From Rhizobium sp. Leaf453 (GTDB lineage Bacteria > Pseudomonadota > Alphaproteobacteria > Rhizobiales > Rhizobiaceae): a stretch of 64,000 bases of DNA. The stretch covers positions 889 through 64,888 of the forward strand of contig NZ_LMRG01000012.1 in assembly GCF_001425605.1 (NCBI RefSeq). Reading direction: 5' to 3'. How positions within the stretch are numbered: the stretch's first letter is position 1; every line of letters begins with the position of its first letter. The notes below the pieces were generated by a model. The model was not told the origin of the DNA, made no database searches, and saw nothing but the letters and a program-made list of their open reading frames with translations. Of this stretch, positions 43,468-53,172 are shown one piece after another. Made by a program: the position numbers and the translations under genes.

Positions 43468-44473
43468 TTACATCACCTTCCTGCAAAAAATTCCACCGGT
43501 CCAGATCACGGGTGAGCGTTTTGCCCACGGCACGCTGATATTCCTTCGCCGGTATTCCATGACCTGCGGGCTTCTTCGCCTCAAGATCGTCAAATGTGAG
43601 AACGTCGCCCGCCTTCAGATTCCGGTTTACGGCAAGCGATTTGCCGAACACCTTCCTCAAGGCTTCGAACTTCGTGCTGTCCGCCTTCTCCGTACCCAAT
43701 CCCATCGCGGCTTCGATGAAACGCACGCCCTGTGCTAGGCTCCGGACTTCGTCAACGTTGAGCGAAGAGGTGCTGTCCGGCCCGAACATTCTCTTATCAA
43801 AAGTGATATGGAACTCCAACACCGATGCCCCGAGCGCTGCTGCGGCGAGGCAGGGATAGATGACCCCAGAGTGGTCCGACAGCCCGACAGGCAGATCGTA
43901 TCGTTTCTGGAGAACATCCATAACCCGCAATCCGACATCTTCCGCCTTGGTCGGATAGCTCGTGCAGCACTGCAGCACAGTGAGCTTGTTTCCAAAAGCC
44001 CGGAGGAAATTCACGGCGTTATCAAGTTCGTCGAGATCGCTCATGCCGCTCGAAAGGATGATGTCCTTGCCGGTACGGGCGATCTTCTCAAGCATGAGAA
44101 AGTTGGAAACTTCGCCGGAGCCAATCTTGTACTTGGCCACACCAACGTCTTCGAGAAGATCCACCGCAGCATTGGAGAATGGCGAGCTGATGAAATCCAG
44201 TCCCGCCTTGTCGCAATGCTCCTTGATCCCGTGCCATTGCTCGAGAGTGAATTCCATTCTCTTCCAATAGTCGTAACGCGTATTGTCCTCGTAGCTGAAC
44301 TTCGTACGGAACGGTTCGTGAGCGCTGCTTTCCGCTTCTGCGATATGCGTCTGGAACTTGATGGCATCGACGTCGCTACCGACGAGAGAATCGATGAAAG
44401 AATGCGCCATTCCGAGGCTACCGTCATGGGCCTGGCCAACCTCGGCAATTATGTAACAACCTGCAACGCTCAC
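43460..44473 (-). CDS. neuB: N-acylneuraminate synthase (NeuB/LegI type)
   Basis: Nonulosonate synthase of 337 residues. An N-terminal TIM barrel (about 5-260) begins YIIAEVGQAHDGS and contains DAIKFQTH and YKIGSGEVSN. The VGLSDHSGVIYPCLAAAALG segment carries the catalytic-site residues. A C-terminal SAF antifreeze-like domain (about 280-337) contains GKSLAVNRNLKAGDVLTFDD. It condenses ManNAc-type sugars with phosphoenolpyruvate to a sialic-acid-like nine-carbon acid. Overlaps on both sides place it in the operon core. Confidence 0.94.
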   Translation of the reverse strand: MSVAGCYIIAEVGQAHDGSLGMAHSFIDSLVGSDVDAIKFQTHIAEAESSAHEPFRTKFSYEDNTRYDYWKRMEFTLEQWHGIKEHCDKAGLDFISSPFSNAAVDLLEDVGVAKYKIGSGEVSNFLMLEKIARTGKDIILSSGMSDLDELDNAVNFLRAFGNKLTVLQCCTSYPTKAEDVGLRVMDVLQKRYDLPVGLSDHSGVIYPCLAAAALGASVLEFHITFDKRMFGPDSTSSLNVDEVRSLAQGVRFIEAAMGLGTEKADSTKFEALRKVFGKSLAVNRNLKAGDVLTFDDLEAKKPAGHGIPAKEYQRAVGKTLTRDLDRWNFLQEGDVSV

Positions 44474-46056
44474 CCAATTTTCCTTTCAGGTTCTGTCTCA
44501 AAGCCTTCATCGAGCAGGCCTTGGAATATCGCTTTAACATCCGTCTTCGCGTAGTTGCCGGTTCTGGACTCGCGAAGTGTGAAATCCAGCGTCTCTGCCT
44601 TTGAATACAAGGCAGCCGCATTCTTGACGTGGAAAAAGCTACCGTTGTCGACTTCCTGCGTGTAGTTCTGGTAACCCTTTTCCCCGAATACGAAATTGTA
44701 GAGGCCGGCATAGTCGGCTTCGATTGCCACCGTGGACCCTTCCGATATCGCGATGTCGGCATGCTCGAACAACTGCGCCAGAACGATCTGGTCGAAGTAG
44801 GTATCGAGCAACACGTTGTCGTGCGGGGCAGGCCCGAAATCTGCCAGCGTGAAGCGATTTCCCTTGGGATGGTGACGAACGACCCACAAGTAATCCGGGG
44901 GCGAGCGGCGGATCAACTCCTTATAGATATGCGGAACATCGCCCTGGTTTTGCATGATCAGCAAGCCCTTGACGCGATACTGAGAGAATTTCTGCTGATA
45001 CTCCTCGGCCAAAGGTGGCGTGAGTTCCAGTTGTCGCGTGAGCCACGGAAAGCCGGTCACGACCGGGGCGTGCTTGGTGCCTCTGAAAACCTTCCGGATT
45101 GAATCGGCTTCCTTCTCGCCCCACACAAAGAAGGTATCGACCACAGCCTGGTAGCCTTCGGGCGGCATTTCTTCCCAATCATTGTACAGCGGATTGTACC
45201 CGACCTGGATGCCGTGCTGAATGTCCACCGTCTTGATCCCCAAATGGTGGGCGGCAGAAATCAAAGGTGCCTGGTAATGGAAGCCGTTGAGAAACAGCAC
45301 TCGCGGATTTATCCGACGTAGGAGGTCGATGTAATAATCCCGTGTGTGCATTTCCCAGTTTATGAATTTTCGGAAAATCGGATGCGTGTATTCCAGCGAT
45401 GGGATCCTGCGATTGAGCCGCTTCAGAAGCCCGACGGGATAACTCATCCGCGAATGATCATCGCGCTGTGTCGGAACAGGCGCCATCACATACTGGGCCT
45501 TGTGATGATACATCTTCGACCGTTCCAACTGCGGCGATTTCACCCTCAGCATTTCCATCTTCATCGCGGAGCCAACTTCCCCCGCAATCTCGTAGAATGG
45601 ATCGGTGACACGATGATAGTAGCTGCCATCGGGCAGAAGCACCGTCTCGGAAGCATTGGTGACGACCATGAACAGGAAGTCGACATTGTAGCTGCCGGGC
45701 TTTATCTCATTGATATCCAGCGCGTTATATTTCTTCTTGAGCTTCGGACGGTCAGCAAGGGGCAAGTCCGAGAGGCGGCCTCGTTGCATCGCCTCCGGCG
45801 GAATCTTCGCCTTTTCCATCTTTCCCCGCCCGACGCCGTAGAGTTGGACCCACAATCGCTGGCGAAAGTAGGGCCAAAGGTATTCGTCACCCAGCTTCAA
45901 GCCGTTGACGTCCGCGAGGGCGGCAAACTTTGTAAGATCCTTGAAATGGCTCTGGAGGGTTTTCTCCGTGGTCGTCGGCTTCACGAGGAAGGCCAGCCAA
46001 GGAATGTTGCGGAGAAGCTTCCTGACATTCTTTCTGATGATTCTGTATAGTTTCAC
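44470..46056 (-). CDS. Putative GT-B glycosyltransferase of surface polysaccharide
   Basis: A 528-residue protein from a GTG start at 46056 that overlaps the previous stop (GTGA). The basic N-terminus (YRIIRKNVRKLLRNIP) could bind membrane. The C-terminal half has nucleotide-sugar-transferase-like motifs: IDIQHGIQVGYN, TFFVWGEKEAD, VVRHHPKGN and ISEGSTVAIEADYAGL. The last resembles donor-binding segments of capsule sialyl and glycerophosphate transferases. It is encoded just before neuB, so a role in transferring the CMP-activated sugar is plausible, but no defined family was recognised with certainty. Confidence 0.65.
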   Translation of the reverse strand: MKLYRIIRKNVRKLLRNIPWLAFLVKPTTTEKTLQSHFKDLTKFAALADVNGLKLGDEYLWPYFRQRLWVQLYGVGRGKMEKAKIPPEAMQRGRLSDLPLADRPKLKKKYNALDINEIKPGSYNVDFLFMVVTNASETVLLPDGSYYHRVTDPFYEIAGEVGSAMKMEMLRVKSPQLERSKMYHHKAQYVMAPVPTQRDDHSRMSYPVGLLKRLNRRIPSLEYTHPIFRKFINWEMHTRDYYIDLLRRINPRVLFLNGFHYQAPLISAAHHLGIKTVDIQHGIQVGYNPLYNDWEEMPPEGYQAVVDTFFVWGEKEADSIRKVFRGTKHAPVVTGFPWLTRQLELTPPLAEEYQQKFSQYRVKGLLIMQNQGDVPHIYKELIRRSPPDYLWVVRHHPKGNRFTLADFGPAPHDNVLLDTYFDQIVLAQLFEHADIAISEGSTVAIEADYAGLYNFVFGEKGYQNYTQEVDNGSFFHVKNAAALYSKAETLDFTLRESRTGNYAKTDVKAIFQGLLDEGFETEPERKIG

Positions 46057-47372
46057 CGATCGGCCCCTTTTTTCTCCATCGATCCCTCTTTCGTGGCGGT
46101 TCTTCTGAAATAGAGGGACATTTGTGTCAAAATTGACATCCAGTTCCAAAATCTGCCTTGCGCTTTCTTTGTCAGATAAAGAGACGGAAAGCCGCTCCTG
46201 TCATAAAACAATTTCATCGGCGTCAGCGTGCCTTGCGCCCGTTGCTCATCCAGTTCGGCCAGTTTCGTTGTGAGGTCACTTGCAAAGGTGTCGGAGAAGG
46301 AAGCGTTCTCCTGCAACCATTCCTTTGCGACCTCCGGGATTTTGTCGTCTCTCAGATCCTGCAACGAAACAAACAATCCACTGCCGATAAATGCCGTGTT
46401 GCCAATATGTGTACCAATGCCGAAGTCGCTGATAACCGCGACCCTTATTCCCATTTCCAATGCTTCAAATAGTACCGTGGATGAAATGGATACACAAAGG
46501 TCCATTTTGGGTAAGATCTCTTCGGTGCCGTCATAGGAAAACACGACATTGGTTGGATGGGGTCTGACAGTATAGTGCCAGATTTTCCGGAAGCTGTGTT
46601 TCTCCTTGCTTGAGTTGGTGTGTCGAATACCCTCTACGCTGCGCAATTTGATGACAAGCTGCCTGGTGGGGTGCGCGCGCGCATATGCCGCCAGTTGCTC
46701 CATCAGCAATATCTTCTGCCGCAAATTGCTGGGGCGCCCAACCTGTTCGACGAAGAGGATGCTTTGTGGCGGCCCGTTCTGCGGCAGTGCAGGAAGCCGA
46801 TCGTTTTGGCGAAGGTATCCCGCCAAGACCAGAGGCGATGCGTCCAGATGGAACTCCGTGATCAGTTCCTGAAAGAACGACATATCTCTAGTCGAGTTGA
46901 CGCAGATGATGTCAGCGCCTTGCCGGCACAGGAAACCGTGTGGATCCCCTGGCTCCATAAGACCGTTGAATCCCGCGATGACCAGCGGTCTGGCAGGGAA
47001 TTCGTGCTGGCGGTCAGCTATGGTGCTCATGGCTCTCACTGCTTGGCTGCCCCCAAGCGCGAGGATAACGTAGTCGTACTCGAACAACGCGGAACTGTTG
47101 AGGATCGGGTCGAGATCACGATACTGCCTTACGGTGTAATTCGGGAGAATATACCTCTGACGGATGGAGGACGGTATTTCTTCGAACATGACCGTAATTT
47201 CGCATGAGTGCTGAAAAAAGGCGGCCAGTGAGACACCCCATTTCACGCGGGAGTCGAAATCCGACAAGACGAGAAGCTTGCGTTGTTTTTCAGCGTTACC
47301 CGCCGTGTTCATAGTCACGGCGCGGTTCTCTGCACCTGTTTCGGTGCCGATAGTCTTGTTATGTCTGAGCAT
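46053..47372 (-). CDS. Putative glycosyltransferase, DUF6716-like
   Basis: First gene of the operon, about 439 residues. The conserved region begins KLLVLSDFDSRVKWG, resembling the DUF6716 putative-glycosyltransferase family found in nonulosonic-acid clusters. A C-terminal donor-binding-like motif DLCVSISSTVLFEALEMGIRVAVISD follows (shown as a motif of alternating Ser and Glu). The start is uncertain: ATG at 47372, ATG at 47312 (which begins close to the conserved region) and TTG at 47399 are all in frame, and none has a strong ribosome site. It overlaps the next gene by four bases and is divergent from wecB. Confidence 0.6.
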   Translation of the reverse strand: MLRHNKTIGTETGAENRAVTMNTAGNAEKQRKLLVLSDFDSRVKWGVSLAAFFQHSCEITVMFEEIPSSIRQRYILPNYTVRQYRDLDPILNSSALFEYDYVILALGGSQAVRAMSTIADRQHEFPARPLVIAGFNGLMEPGDPHGFLCRQGADIICVNSTRDMSFFQELITEFHLDASPLVLAGYLRQNDRLPALPQNGPPQSILFVEQVGRPSNLRQKILLMEQLAAYARAHPTRQLVIKLRSVEGIRHTNSSKEKHSFRKIWHYTVRPHPTNVVFSYDGTEEILPKMDLCVSISSTVLFEALEMGIRVAVISDFGIGTHIGNTAFIGSGLFVSLQDLRDDKIPEVAKEWLQENASFSDTFASDLTTKLAELDEQRAQGTLTPMKLFYDRSGFPSLYLTKKAQGRFWNWMSILTQMSLYFRRTATKEGSMEKKGADR

Positions 47373-47877
47373 GTCGTGCTCGTCGTCCCGTATGATCAAT
47401 CAGAATAACAAACGCATCTGATTTAGCGACTGCTTATGCGGAGAGAGAATTCGACATGTTGGAAAGGCTACCCGGCGTCGAAGTGCGTCTCGCGATCTGC
47501 TACCGGCAAGCGGCGCGGCGAGACACGCATTACATCGCTGTGTCCGGAAATGCAAATCCACCAACCGAACAACCAATATATGCTCAGGATTGAGACAGCG
47601 CGAACTGCGGCAGTTGCAGAATTCCCCCAGAAATGACGCGGCGCATCACGGCTTGAGTGCATCAAACCGCATTGACGCGGCGATGGACTTTGATCCACAA
47701 GGGTCGAATTTTGGTCTTCTCTAGTTGTTACATGTCAACTATGGATAGCGGCGCTGGAGAGCCAGAATTAGGTGGTGCTTGCATTCAATTGTCGTGAAGG
47801 ATTTACACCGCCGCGCCACAACTCTAAAAGCAGCCGAAAGATCGATCACAATAAAAGGTCTCAAAAAATCTATTATG
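47373..47877. other. 505-bp divergent promoter region
   Basis: Lies between the sialic-acid operon (minus strand) and wecBC (plus strand). No protein-like frame is present. It is noticeably more AT-rich near both ends. An imperfect dyad GTTG-TTACATGT-CAAC is found near 47725-47740. Promoters for both directions are expected here, but no confident -35/-10 pair was identified. Confidence 0.5.
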
Positions 47878-49008
47878 ATGAAAGTGCTGACTGTTTTTGG
47901 AACTCGTCCCGAAGCCATCAAGATGGCGCCCTTGGTACTCGGTCTGGAGCGTGATGATCGGTTTCAAAGTGTTGTATGTGTTACCGCTCAACATCGCGAA
48001 ATGCTCGACCAAGTCATCGATCTCTTTGGAATCAAGCCGGATTACGACCTGAATGTCATGCGCGACAAGCAGGACCTTCATAGCCTGACGGCAACGATGG
48101 TTCAGGGATTGCGGTCGGTGATCAGTGAAACCTCGCCTGATATCGTCCTGGTGCATGGCGATACGACAACCACGTTGGCGACGTCTTTGGCCGCGTACTA
48201 TTCAGGTAAACCGGTCGGACACGTCGAGGCAGGTTTGCGGACAGGCGATATCTATTCGCCTTGGCCGGAAGAAGGAAATCGCCGTGTTGTCGGTGCGCTC
48301 GCGACCCTGCATTTTTCGCCGACGGACGGTGCGCGGGATAATCTCCTGCGCGAGAATGTCCCTGCTGATCGTATCATCGTGACCGGCAATACGGTTATCG
48401 ATGCTCTCGTCGAAATATCCGGGCGTTTGCAGAGCGACGCACAGCTAAACGACAGCTTGCAGGCACGCTTCCCTTTTTACGTCCCGCATCGCAAGATCGT
48501 TCTTGTAACCGGCCATCGGCGTGAGAGCTTTGGTTCGGGCTTTGAGCGCATCTGCCTCGCCCTTCGCGAGCTCGCCACCAATTTCGGCGACGTGGACTTC
48601 GTCTATCCCATGCACATGAACCCGCAAGTGCGTGAACCGGTTACCCGGATTCTGGGCTCGACGACAAATGTCCATCTGATCGAGCCGCTGGACTATCTGC
48701 CGTTCGTTTGGCTGATGAACCAGTCTCATATCATTCTGACAGATTCGGGCGGCATCCAGGAAGAAGCCCCATCGTTGGGCAAGCCAGTGCTTCTGATGAG
48801 AGATACGACGGAAAGGCCTGAAGCGGTTGAAGCCGGCACGGTACGCCTTGTCGGAACCGACAATGACCTCATCGTCAAATGGGTCTCCACGCTTCTGACC
48901 GATGAAGCCGAATATCAGGCCATGAGCCGCGCGCATAACCCTTATGGCGATGGCAAATCCGTCGCCAGAATTTTAGATGCACTGCAGGAATTTGGAGTAA
49001 ATCGATGA
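47878..49008 (+). CDS. wecB: UDP-GlcNAc 2-epimerase, non-hydrolysing (WecB)
   Basis: Epimerase of 376 residues, the same length as E. coli WecB and very close to it throughout. It begins [20 protein letters not shown] and includes [50 protein letters not shown] and the [17 protein letters not shown] signature. It converts UDP-GlcNAc to UDP-ManNAc. The second of two adjacent ATGs is chosen by match to that N-terminus. The gene is coupled to wecC by an ATGA overlap. Its high similarity to the enterobacterial enzyme, in an alphaproteobacterium, is worth noting. Confidence 0.96.
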   Translation: MKVLTVFGTRPEAIKMAPLVLGLERDDRFQSVVCVTAQHREMLDQVIDLFGIKPDYDLNVMRDKQDLHSLTATMVQGLRSVISETSPDIVLVHGDTTTTLATSLAAYYSGKPVGHVEAGLRTGDIYSPWPEEGNRRVVGALATLHFSPTDGARDNLLRENVPADRIIVTGNTVIDALVEISGRLQSDAQLNDSLQARFPFYVPHRKIVLVTGHRRESFGSGFERICLALRELATNFGDVDFVYPMHMNPQVREPVTRILGSTTNVHLIEPLDYLPFVWLMNQSHIILTDSGGIQEEAPSLGKPVLLMRDTTERPEAVEAGTVRLVGTDNDLIVKWVSTLLTDEAEYQAMSRAHNPYGDGKSVARILDALQEFGVNR

Positions 49009-50282
49009 AACCGTTTAATTCCGTATGTATTGTCGGCCTTGGCTATATCGGCCTACCCACGGCGGTGGTCTTTGCCTTGCGGGCGATCAAGGTGATCGGG
49101 CTTGATGTCAATGCCAGTGCGGTCGAAAAGATCAATTCCGGCGAACCGCACATCGTCGAGCCTGGCTTGGCTGATGCTCTCCGGCGTTCCGTCACTGCCG
49201 GCTATTTGCGCGCGACAACCGTGCCCGAGTCGGCCGATGCGTTTCTGATTGCCGTGCCGACGCCGTTCCGCGTTGGAATCAATACGCACGACCCGGATCT
49301 TTCCTATGTTGAATCCGCCAGCCGGTCGATCGCCCCCGTGCTGAAGAAGGGAGACCTTGTCGTGCTGGAATCGACCAGCCCTGTCGGTGCGACCGAGCAG
49401 ATGGCTGAATGGCTTGCTCAGGAACGCCCGGATTTGACATTCCCGCAGACGGCGGGTGAGGCCTCGGACATCCGGATCGCGCACTGCCCCGAGCGCATCC
49501 TTCCCGGCCACGCGCTGACGGAATTGATTACGAACGACCGTATCATCGGCGGCATGACCGACGCCTGCTCCTCGCGCGCACGGGATCTGTACAAGATGGT
49601 CGTCGAAGGAGACTGCATCGAAACCGACTGCCGAACTGCCGAACTGGCCAAGCTGACTGAGAACAGCTTCCGCGACGTCAATATCGCTTTCGCAAACGAA
49701 CTCTCGCTCATCTGCGATCGTCTCGGGATCAACGTCTGGGAGTTGATCAAGCTTGCCAACAGGCATCCGCGCGTGAATATCCTGCAGCCGGGTCCCGGTG
49801 TTGGCGGACATTGCATCGCCGTTGATCCCTGGTTTATCGTCAGCCAGGCTCCGGAAGAGGCGAAAATCATCCGGACAGCACGTGAGGTCAACGACGGTAA
49901 GCCGGAATGGGTCTTGGCAAAGGTCAACGAAGCTGTGGCCAACTACACCAAGTCCAGTTCCGAGGCGCCGCGCATCGGTTGCTTCGGCCTGTCGTTCAAG
50001 CCGAACATCGATGACGTCCGCGAAAGCCCCGCAATGAAGATCGTTGCGCGTCTTGCCGAACAGTTTCCGGGACTGGTGGATGTCGTCGAGCCTCATCTGC
50101 ATGAATTGCCCAAGAGCGTTAAGTCGCAGGCAAACCTGGTCAGCACTGCCGACGCCTTCCGGTCATGCAAGATTCTTGTGATGCTGGTCGATCACGATGA
50201 CTTCAAGGCGATACCAACGCCCCTTACGAGCGATTACGCAATTATCGATACAAAGGGCATCTGGCTGAACAGGCCCATCTAA
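49005..50282 (+). CDS. wecC: UDP-N-acetyl-D-mannosamine dehydrogenase (WecC)
   Basis: NAD-dependent dehydrogenase of 425 residues. The Rossmann motif is VGLGYIGLP (about 10-18), the central-domain segment is [19 protein letters not shown], and the catalytic cysteine is in [17 protein letters not shown]-terminal UDP-binding domain contains [16 protein letters not shown]. It oxidises UDP-ManNAc from WecB to UDP-ManNAcA, a uronic acid used in surface polysaccharides. It is the last gene before a hairpin. Confidence 0.96.
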   Translation: MKPFNSVCIVGLGYIGLPTAVVFALRAIKVIGLDVNASAVEKINSGEPHIVEPGLADALRRSVTAGYLRATTVPESADAFLIAVPTPFRVGINTHDPDLSYVESASRSIAPVLKKGDLVVLESTSPVGATEQMAEWLAQERPDLTFPQTAGEASDIRIAHCPERILPGHALTELITNDRIIGGMTDACSSRARDLYKMVVEGDCIETDCRTAELAKLTENSFRDVNIAFANELSLICDRLGINVWELIKLANRHPRVNILQPGPGVGGHCIAVDPWFIVSQAPEEAKIIRTAREVNDGKPEWVLAKVNEAVANYTKSSSEAPRIGCFGLSFKPNIDDVRESPAMKIVARLAEQFPGLVDVVEPHLHELPKSVKSQANLVSTADAFRSCKILVMLVDHDDFKAIPTPLTSDYAIIDTKGIWLNRPI

Positions 50283-50311
50283 GCGACTTGGTAATACGTC
50301 CATTTTTGAAT

Positions 50312-50340
50312 ACCCCCTGCGCCGGAGTGGTGCAGGGGGT
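50312..50340 (+). terminator. Stem-loop after wecC, possible terminator
   Basis: Nine-base arms ACCCCCTGC and GCAGGGGGT enclose an 11-base loop, 30 bases after the wecC stop. It is strong, but no T-run follows on the plus strand, so it may stabilise the 3' end or need Rho. Confidence 0.5.
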
Positions 50341-50911
50341 GTAAACAACCAAGTCTTCCAAGCGGCTCCGCCATGCTTGGGGACGATGGCGATCGGATGG
50401 TGCGGCCACCCTGTCGCAATAAATCCCAAGTGTGTTCGCTCGCAATCGCGCCCCCGGCAGGGCGCAGATCAATCGCGATGGGTCAACCTCAGCAGAGGGT
50501 TGATGCGAGCGACTCCGGCAAGTGCAAAGCCAGGCGTGATCGGCCATGCTGTGTCGAGCCATCTCCCGGATGCCCATGAAAGGCGAAAGCACACTGCTGC
50601 CCCTGACCCTGCTTGCGACAATTCGTCCACACGAGGCCTGGCGGCGATGTCCGGAAATCAAGTCTCTGGGTTCATTTACTTTTAAACCTGTCCGGCTCAG
50701 ATGAATGTCCGTCGCGGCGTGGCCGCAATGAATGTGAAGTCTATCGCATCCCTATCTCGTTCTTGCTCCTCCGTAAAATGAATGCAACAATCCTGTGGGA
50801 TTATGTCTCTTAATGCTTCGCTAATGTTGAAATTTTCTATTCATCTACCATAGCGCGAGTTCCGTTTAGCCTATTCGTTCCCTTCGTTCAGATTGCAAGA
50901 GGAGTGGACAG
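50341..50911. other. 570-bp gap, no supported gene
   Basis: Short frames on both strands do not resemble proteins, although a minus-strand frame of about 140 codons ends near the wecC hairpin. No transposase motif was recognised. The right end holds an AT-rich promoter-like stretch and GAGGAG before the DUF3141 start. Confidence 0.45.
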
Positions 50912-53152
50912 ATGCCCGAACCATCCAGCGTAAAAACATTGCCCGTATTCGCCGACGCGGCCGCAGGGTATTCGATCGATGCGTGGCAGCGCTGGATCCT
51001 GTTCCTCGATGTGATGCGGCGCCGGGCGGAGCAGTATGAAGAACATGCGGTACAGAAAGCGCCGCATGTGCTGGATTATCAGGCTGAACTGATCGCCGAT
51101 GCCCGTGCCTTCGACGAGCCGGTCAATTATGCACTCGTCCGCATCATACCGCCCGAGGGCGTGACGATCGATCCGCTCAAGCGACCATTCGTTGTTGTCG
51201 ACCCGCGGGCGGGGCATGGCCCGGGTATTGGTGGCTTCAAGGCCGACAGCGAGATCGGCGTCGCGATGAAAGCCGGCCATGCCTGCTATTTCATCGGCTT
51301 CCTGCCCGAGCCGGTGCCTGGCCAGACGATCGAGAAGATTGCCCGTGCCGAGGCACGCTTTCTGGAGATCGTCATTGCGCGCCATCCCGAGGCGGATGGG
51401 AAACCCTGTGTCATCGGCAACTGCCAGGCCGGTTGGGCGGTCATGATGCTCGCTGCGCTGAGGCCTGCCCTTTTTGGTCCCGTCATCATTGCGGGCGCGC
51501 CGCTTTCCTACTGGGCCGGCGTGCATGGGCAAAATCCGATGCGCTACTCCGGTGGGCTGCTGGGCGGAAGCTGGCTGACCGCGCTGTTCGGAGATCTGGG
51601 TGCAGGCAAATTCGATGGCGCCTGGCTCGTGCAGAATTTCGAAAACCAGAACCCGGCCAATACGCTTTGGACCAAGCAGTACAATCTCTATTCCAAGGTC
51701 GATACGGAAGCGGAACGCTATCTCGGTTTCGAGCGCTGGTGGGGCGGACACGTGATGCTCAACGCAGAGGAGATGCAGTTCATCGTCGATGAACTCTTCG
51801 TCGGCAACAAGCTTGCTGCCGGAGAAATCCGCACGTCCGATGGAACTACGGTCGATCTGCGCACGATCCGTTCGCCGATCGTTGTCTTTTGCTCGAAGGG
51901 TGACAATATCACACCGCCCCAGCAGGCGCTCGGATGGATCCTTGATCTCTACGATAATGTCGATGAGATCCGATCTCTTGGCCAGACGATTGTCTACGTC
52001 GTGCATGAAAAGGTCGGGCATCTCGGAATTTTCGTGTCGGCCGGCGTCGCGCGCAAGGAGCACGATGAATTTGCGTCCAATATCGACCTGATCGACGTTC
52101 TGCCTCCGGGGCTTTACGAAGGTGTTTTCGAGCCCAAAGGCGAGGCTATCGAAAATCCGGACCTCGTGACCGGTGAATGGAATATGCGATGCGAACGGCG
52201 CACGCTCGATGACATCCGCGCGCTCGGCGGCAATGACATCCAGGATGACAACCGTTTTGCTGCTGCTGCGCGCCTGTCCGAGATCAATCTCGCCCTCTAT
52301 CGCGCGTTCTTACAGCCGGCGGTGAAGGCTGCGGTCAATCCCGCCTGGGCGGAAACCATGCGGCGGATGCATCCGCTGCGGCTGAGCTACGAACTGTTTG
52401 GCGCGTCCAACCCCTTTCTCTCCTGGGTCGAGGGCGCAGCGGAACAGGTTCGCGGAAACCGGCGCGGCATTGAGGCGGACAACCCCTTCCTGGCTCTTCA
52501 GGAACAGATGTCCGACCGTATTGTCGAGAGCTTGGAGAGCTGGCGCAAAATGTCTGAGAGAGCCGCGGAGCAAACGTTCCTTGCTCTGTACGGATCGCCG
52601 GCACTGCAGGCCGCATTGGGAGGTGATCCAGAATCGAATCGGCCGCCGCGCCGCGCCCCCAAGAGCATCCTGACCAATACACTGGTCGCAGCCCGAACCT
52701 CGGCGCTGCGCGACAAGATTGCCCAGGGCGGACTATTGGAAGCGCTCGTGCGCTCTTTGCTGTTCGTCAGCAGGGCTCTCAACGGAGCCGATGAGCGTGG
52801 CTTCGAGGCAGTCCGCCGGATTCGCCGCGATCACCAAGGCGCCAATCGGTTGAACCTTGCCGAGTTCAAGGCAATGGTGCGTGAACAATACTACATTCTT
52901 CTCCATGACGAAGCGGAGGCGCTTGCAGCGATATCCGCCATGCTCCCGCACAACATCGAGGAACGGCGCACTGCGCACGCCGCCCTTCGCAATGTGCTGG
53001 AAGCGTCGGGTCCATTGAGCGATGCCGTTGATGAACGGTTTCAGCGGATCACGGAACTTTTCGATGTTTCGGAAAGGTCGGAAAGGCAGGTGCAGAGCGG
53101 CGAGCCGACCCCTTTGCCGGTGCGGACCAAGCCGCGCAACCGAAGCGCATAA
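50912..53152 (+). CDS. DUF3141 protein, PHA-synthase-like alpha/beta hydrolase
   Basis: A 746-residue protein of the DUF3141 family. An alpha/beta-hydrolase domain (about 60-400) carries the PHA-synthase-type box G169-N-C171-Q-A-G, with cysteine instead of serine as nucleophile. A catalytic-type Asp is in CSKGDNITPP and a His is in EKVGHLGIF. The C-terminal half is helical and of unknown role. GAGGAG precedes the ATG. It leads a likely operon with phosphotransacetylase, acetate kinase and enoyl-ACP reductase, suggesting a task in acyl or polyester carbon storage. The enzymatic activity is not established. Confidence 0.88.
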   Translation: MPEPSSVKTLPVFADAAAGYSIDAWQRWILFLDVMRRRAEQYEEHAVQKAPHVLDYQAELIADARAFDEPVNYALVRIIPPEGVTIDPLKRPFVVVDPRAGHGPGIGGFKADSEIGVAMKAGHACYFIGFLPEPVPGQTIEKIARAEARFLEIVIARHPEADGKPCVIGNCQAGWAVMMLAALRPALFGPVIIAGAPLSYWAGVHGQNPMRYSGGLLGGSWLTALFGDLGAGKFDGAWLVQNFENQNPANTLWTKQYNLYSKVDTEAERYLGFERWWGGHVMLNAEEMQFIVDELFVGNKLAAGEIRTSDGTTVDLRTIRSPIVVFCSKGDNITPPQQALGWILDLYDNVDEIRSLGQTIVYVVHEKVGHLGIFVSAGVARKEHDEFASNIDLIDVLPPGLYEGVFEPKGEAIENPDLVTGEWNMRCERRTLDDIRALGGNDIQDDNRFAAAARLSEINLALYRAFLQPAVKAAVNPAWAETMRRMHPLRLSYELFGASNPFLSWVEGAAEQVRGNRRGIEADNPFLALQEQMSDRIVESLESWRKMSERAAEQTFLALYGSPALQAALGGDPESNRPPRRAPKSILTNTLVAARTSALRDKIAQGGLLEALVRSLLFVSRALNGADERGFEAVRRIRRDHQGANRLNLAEFKAMVREQYYILLHDEAEALAAISAMLPHNIEERRTAHAALRNVLEASGPLSDAVDERFQRITELFDVSERSERQVQSGEPTPLPVRTKPRNRSA

Positions 53153-53172
53153 TCGAGACGGGAGACTTTGAT

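Noticed and set aside
50242-50661. Minus-strand frame after wecC, considered as a transposase remnant
   Set aside because: No catalytic residues or terminal repeats of any insertion sequence were seen.
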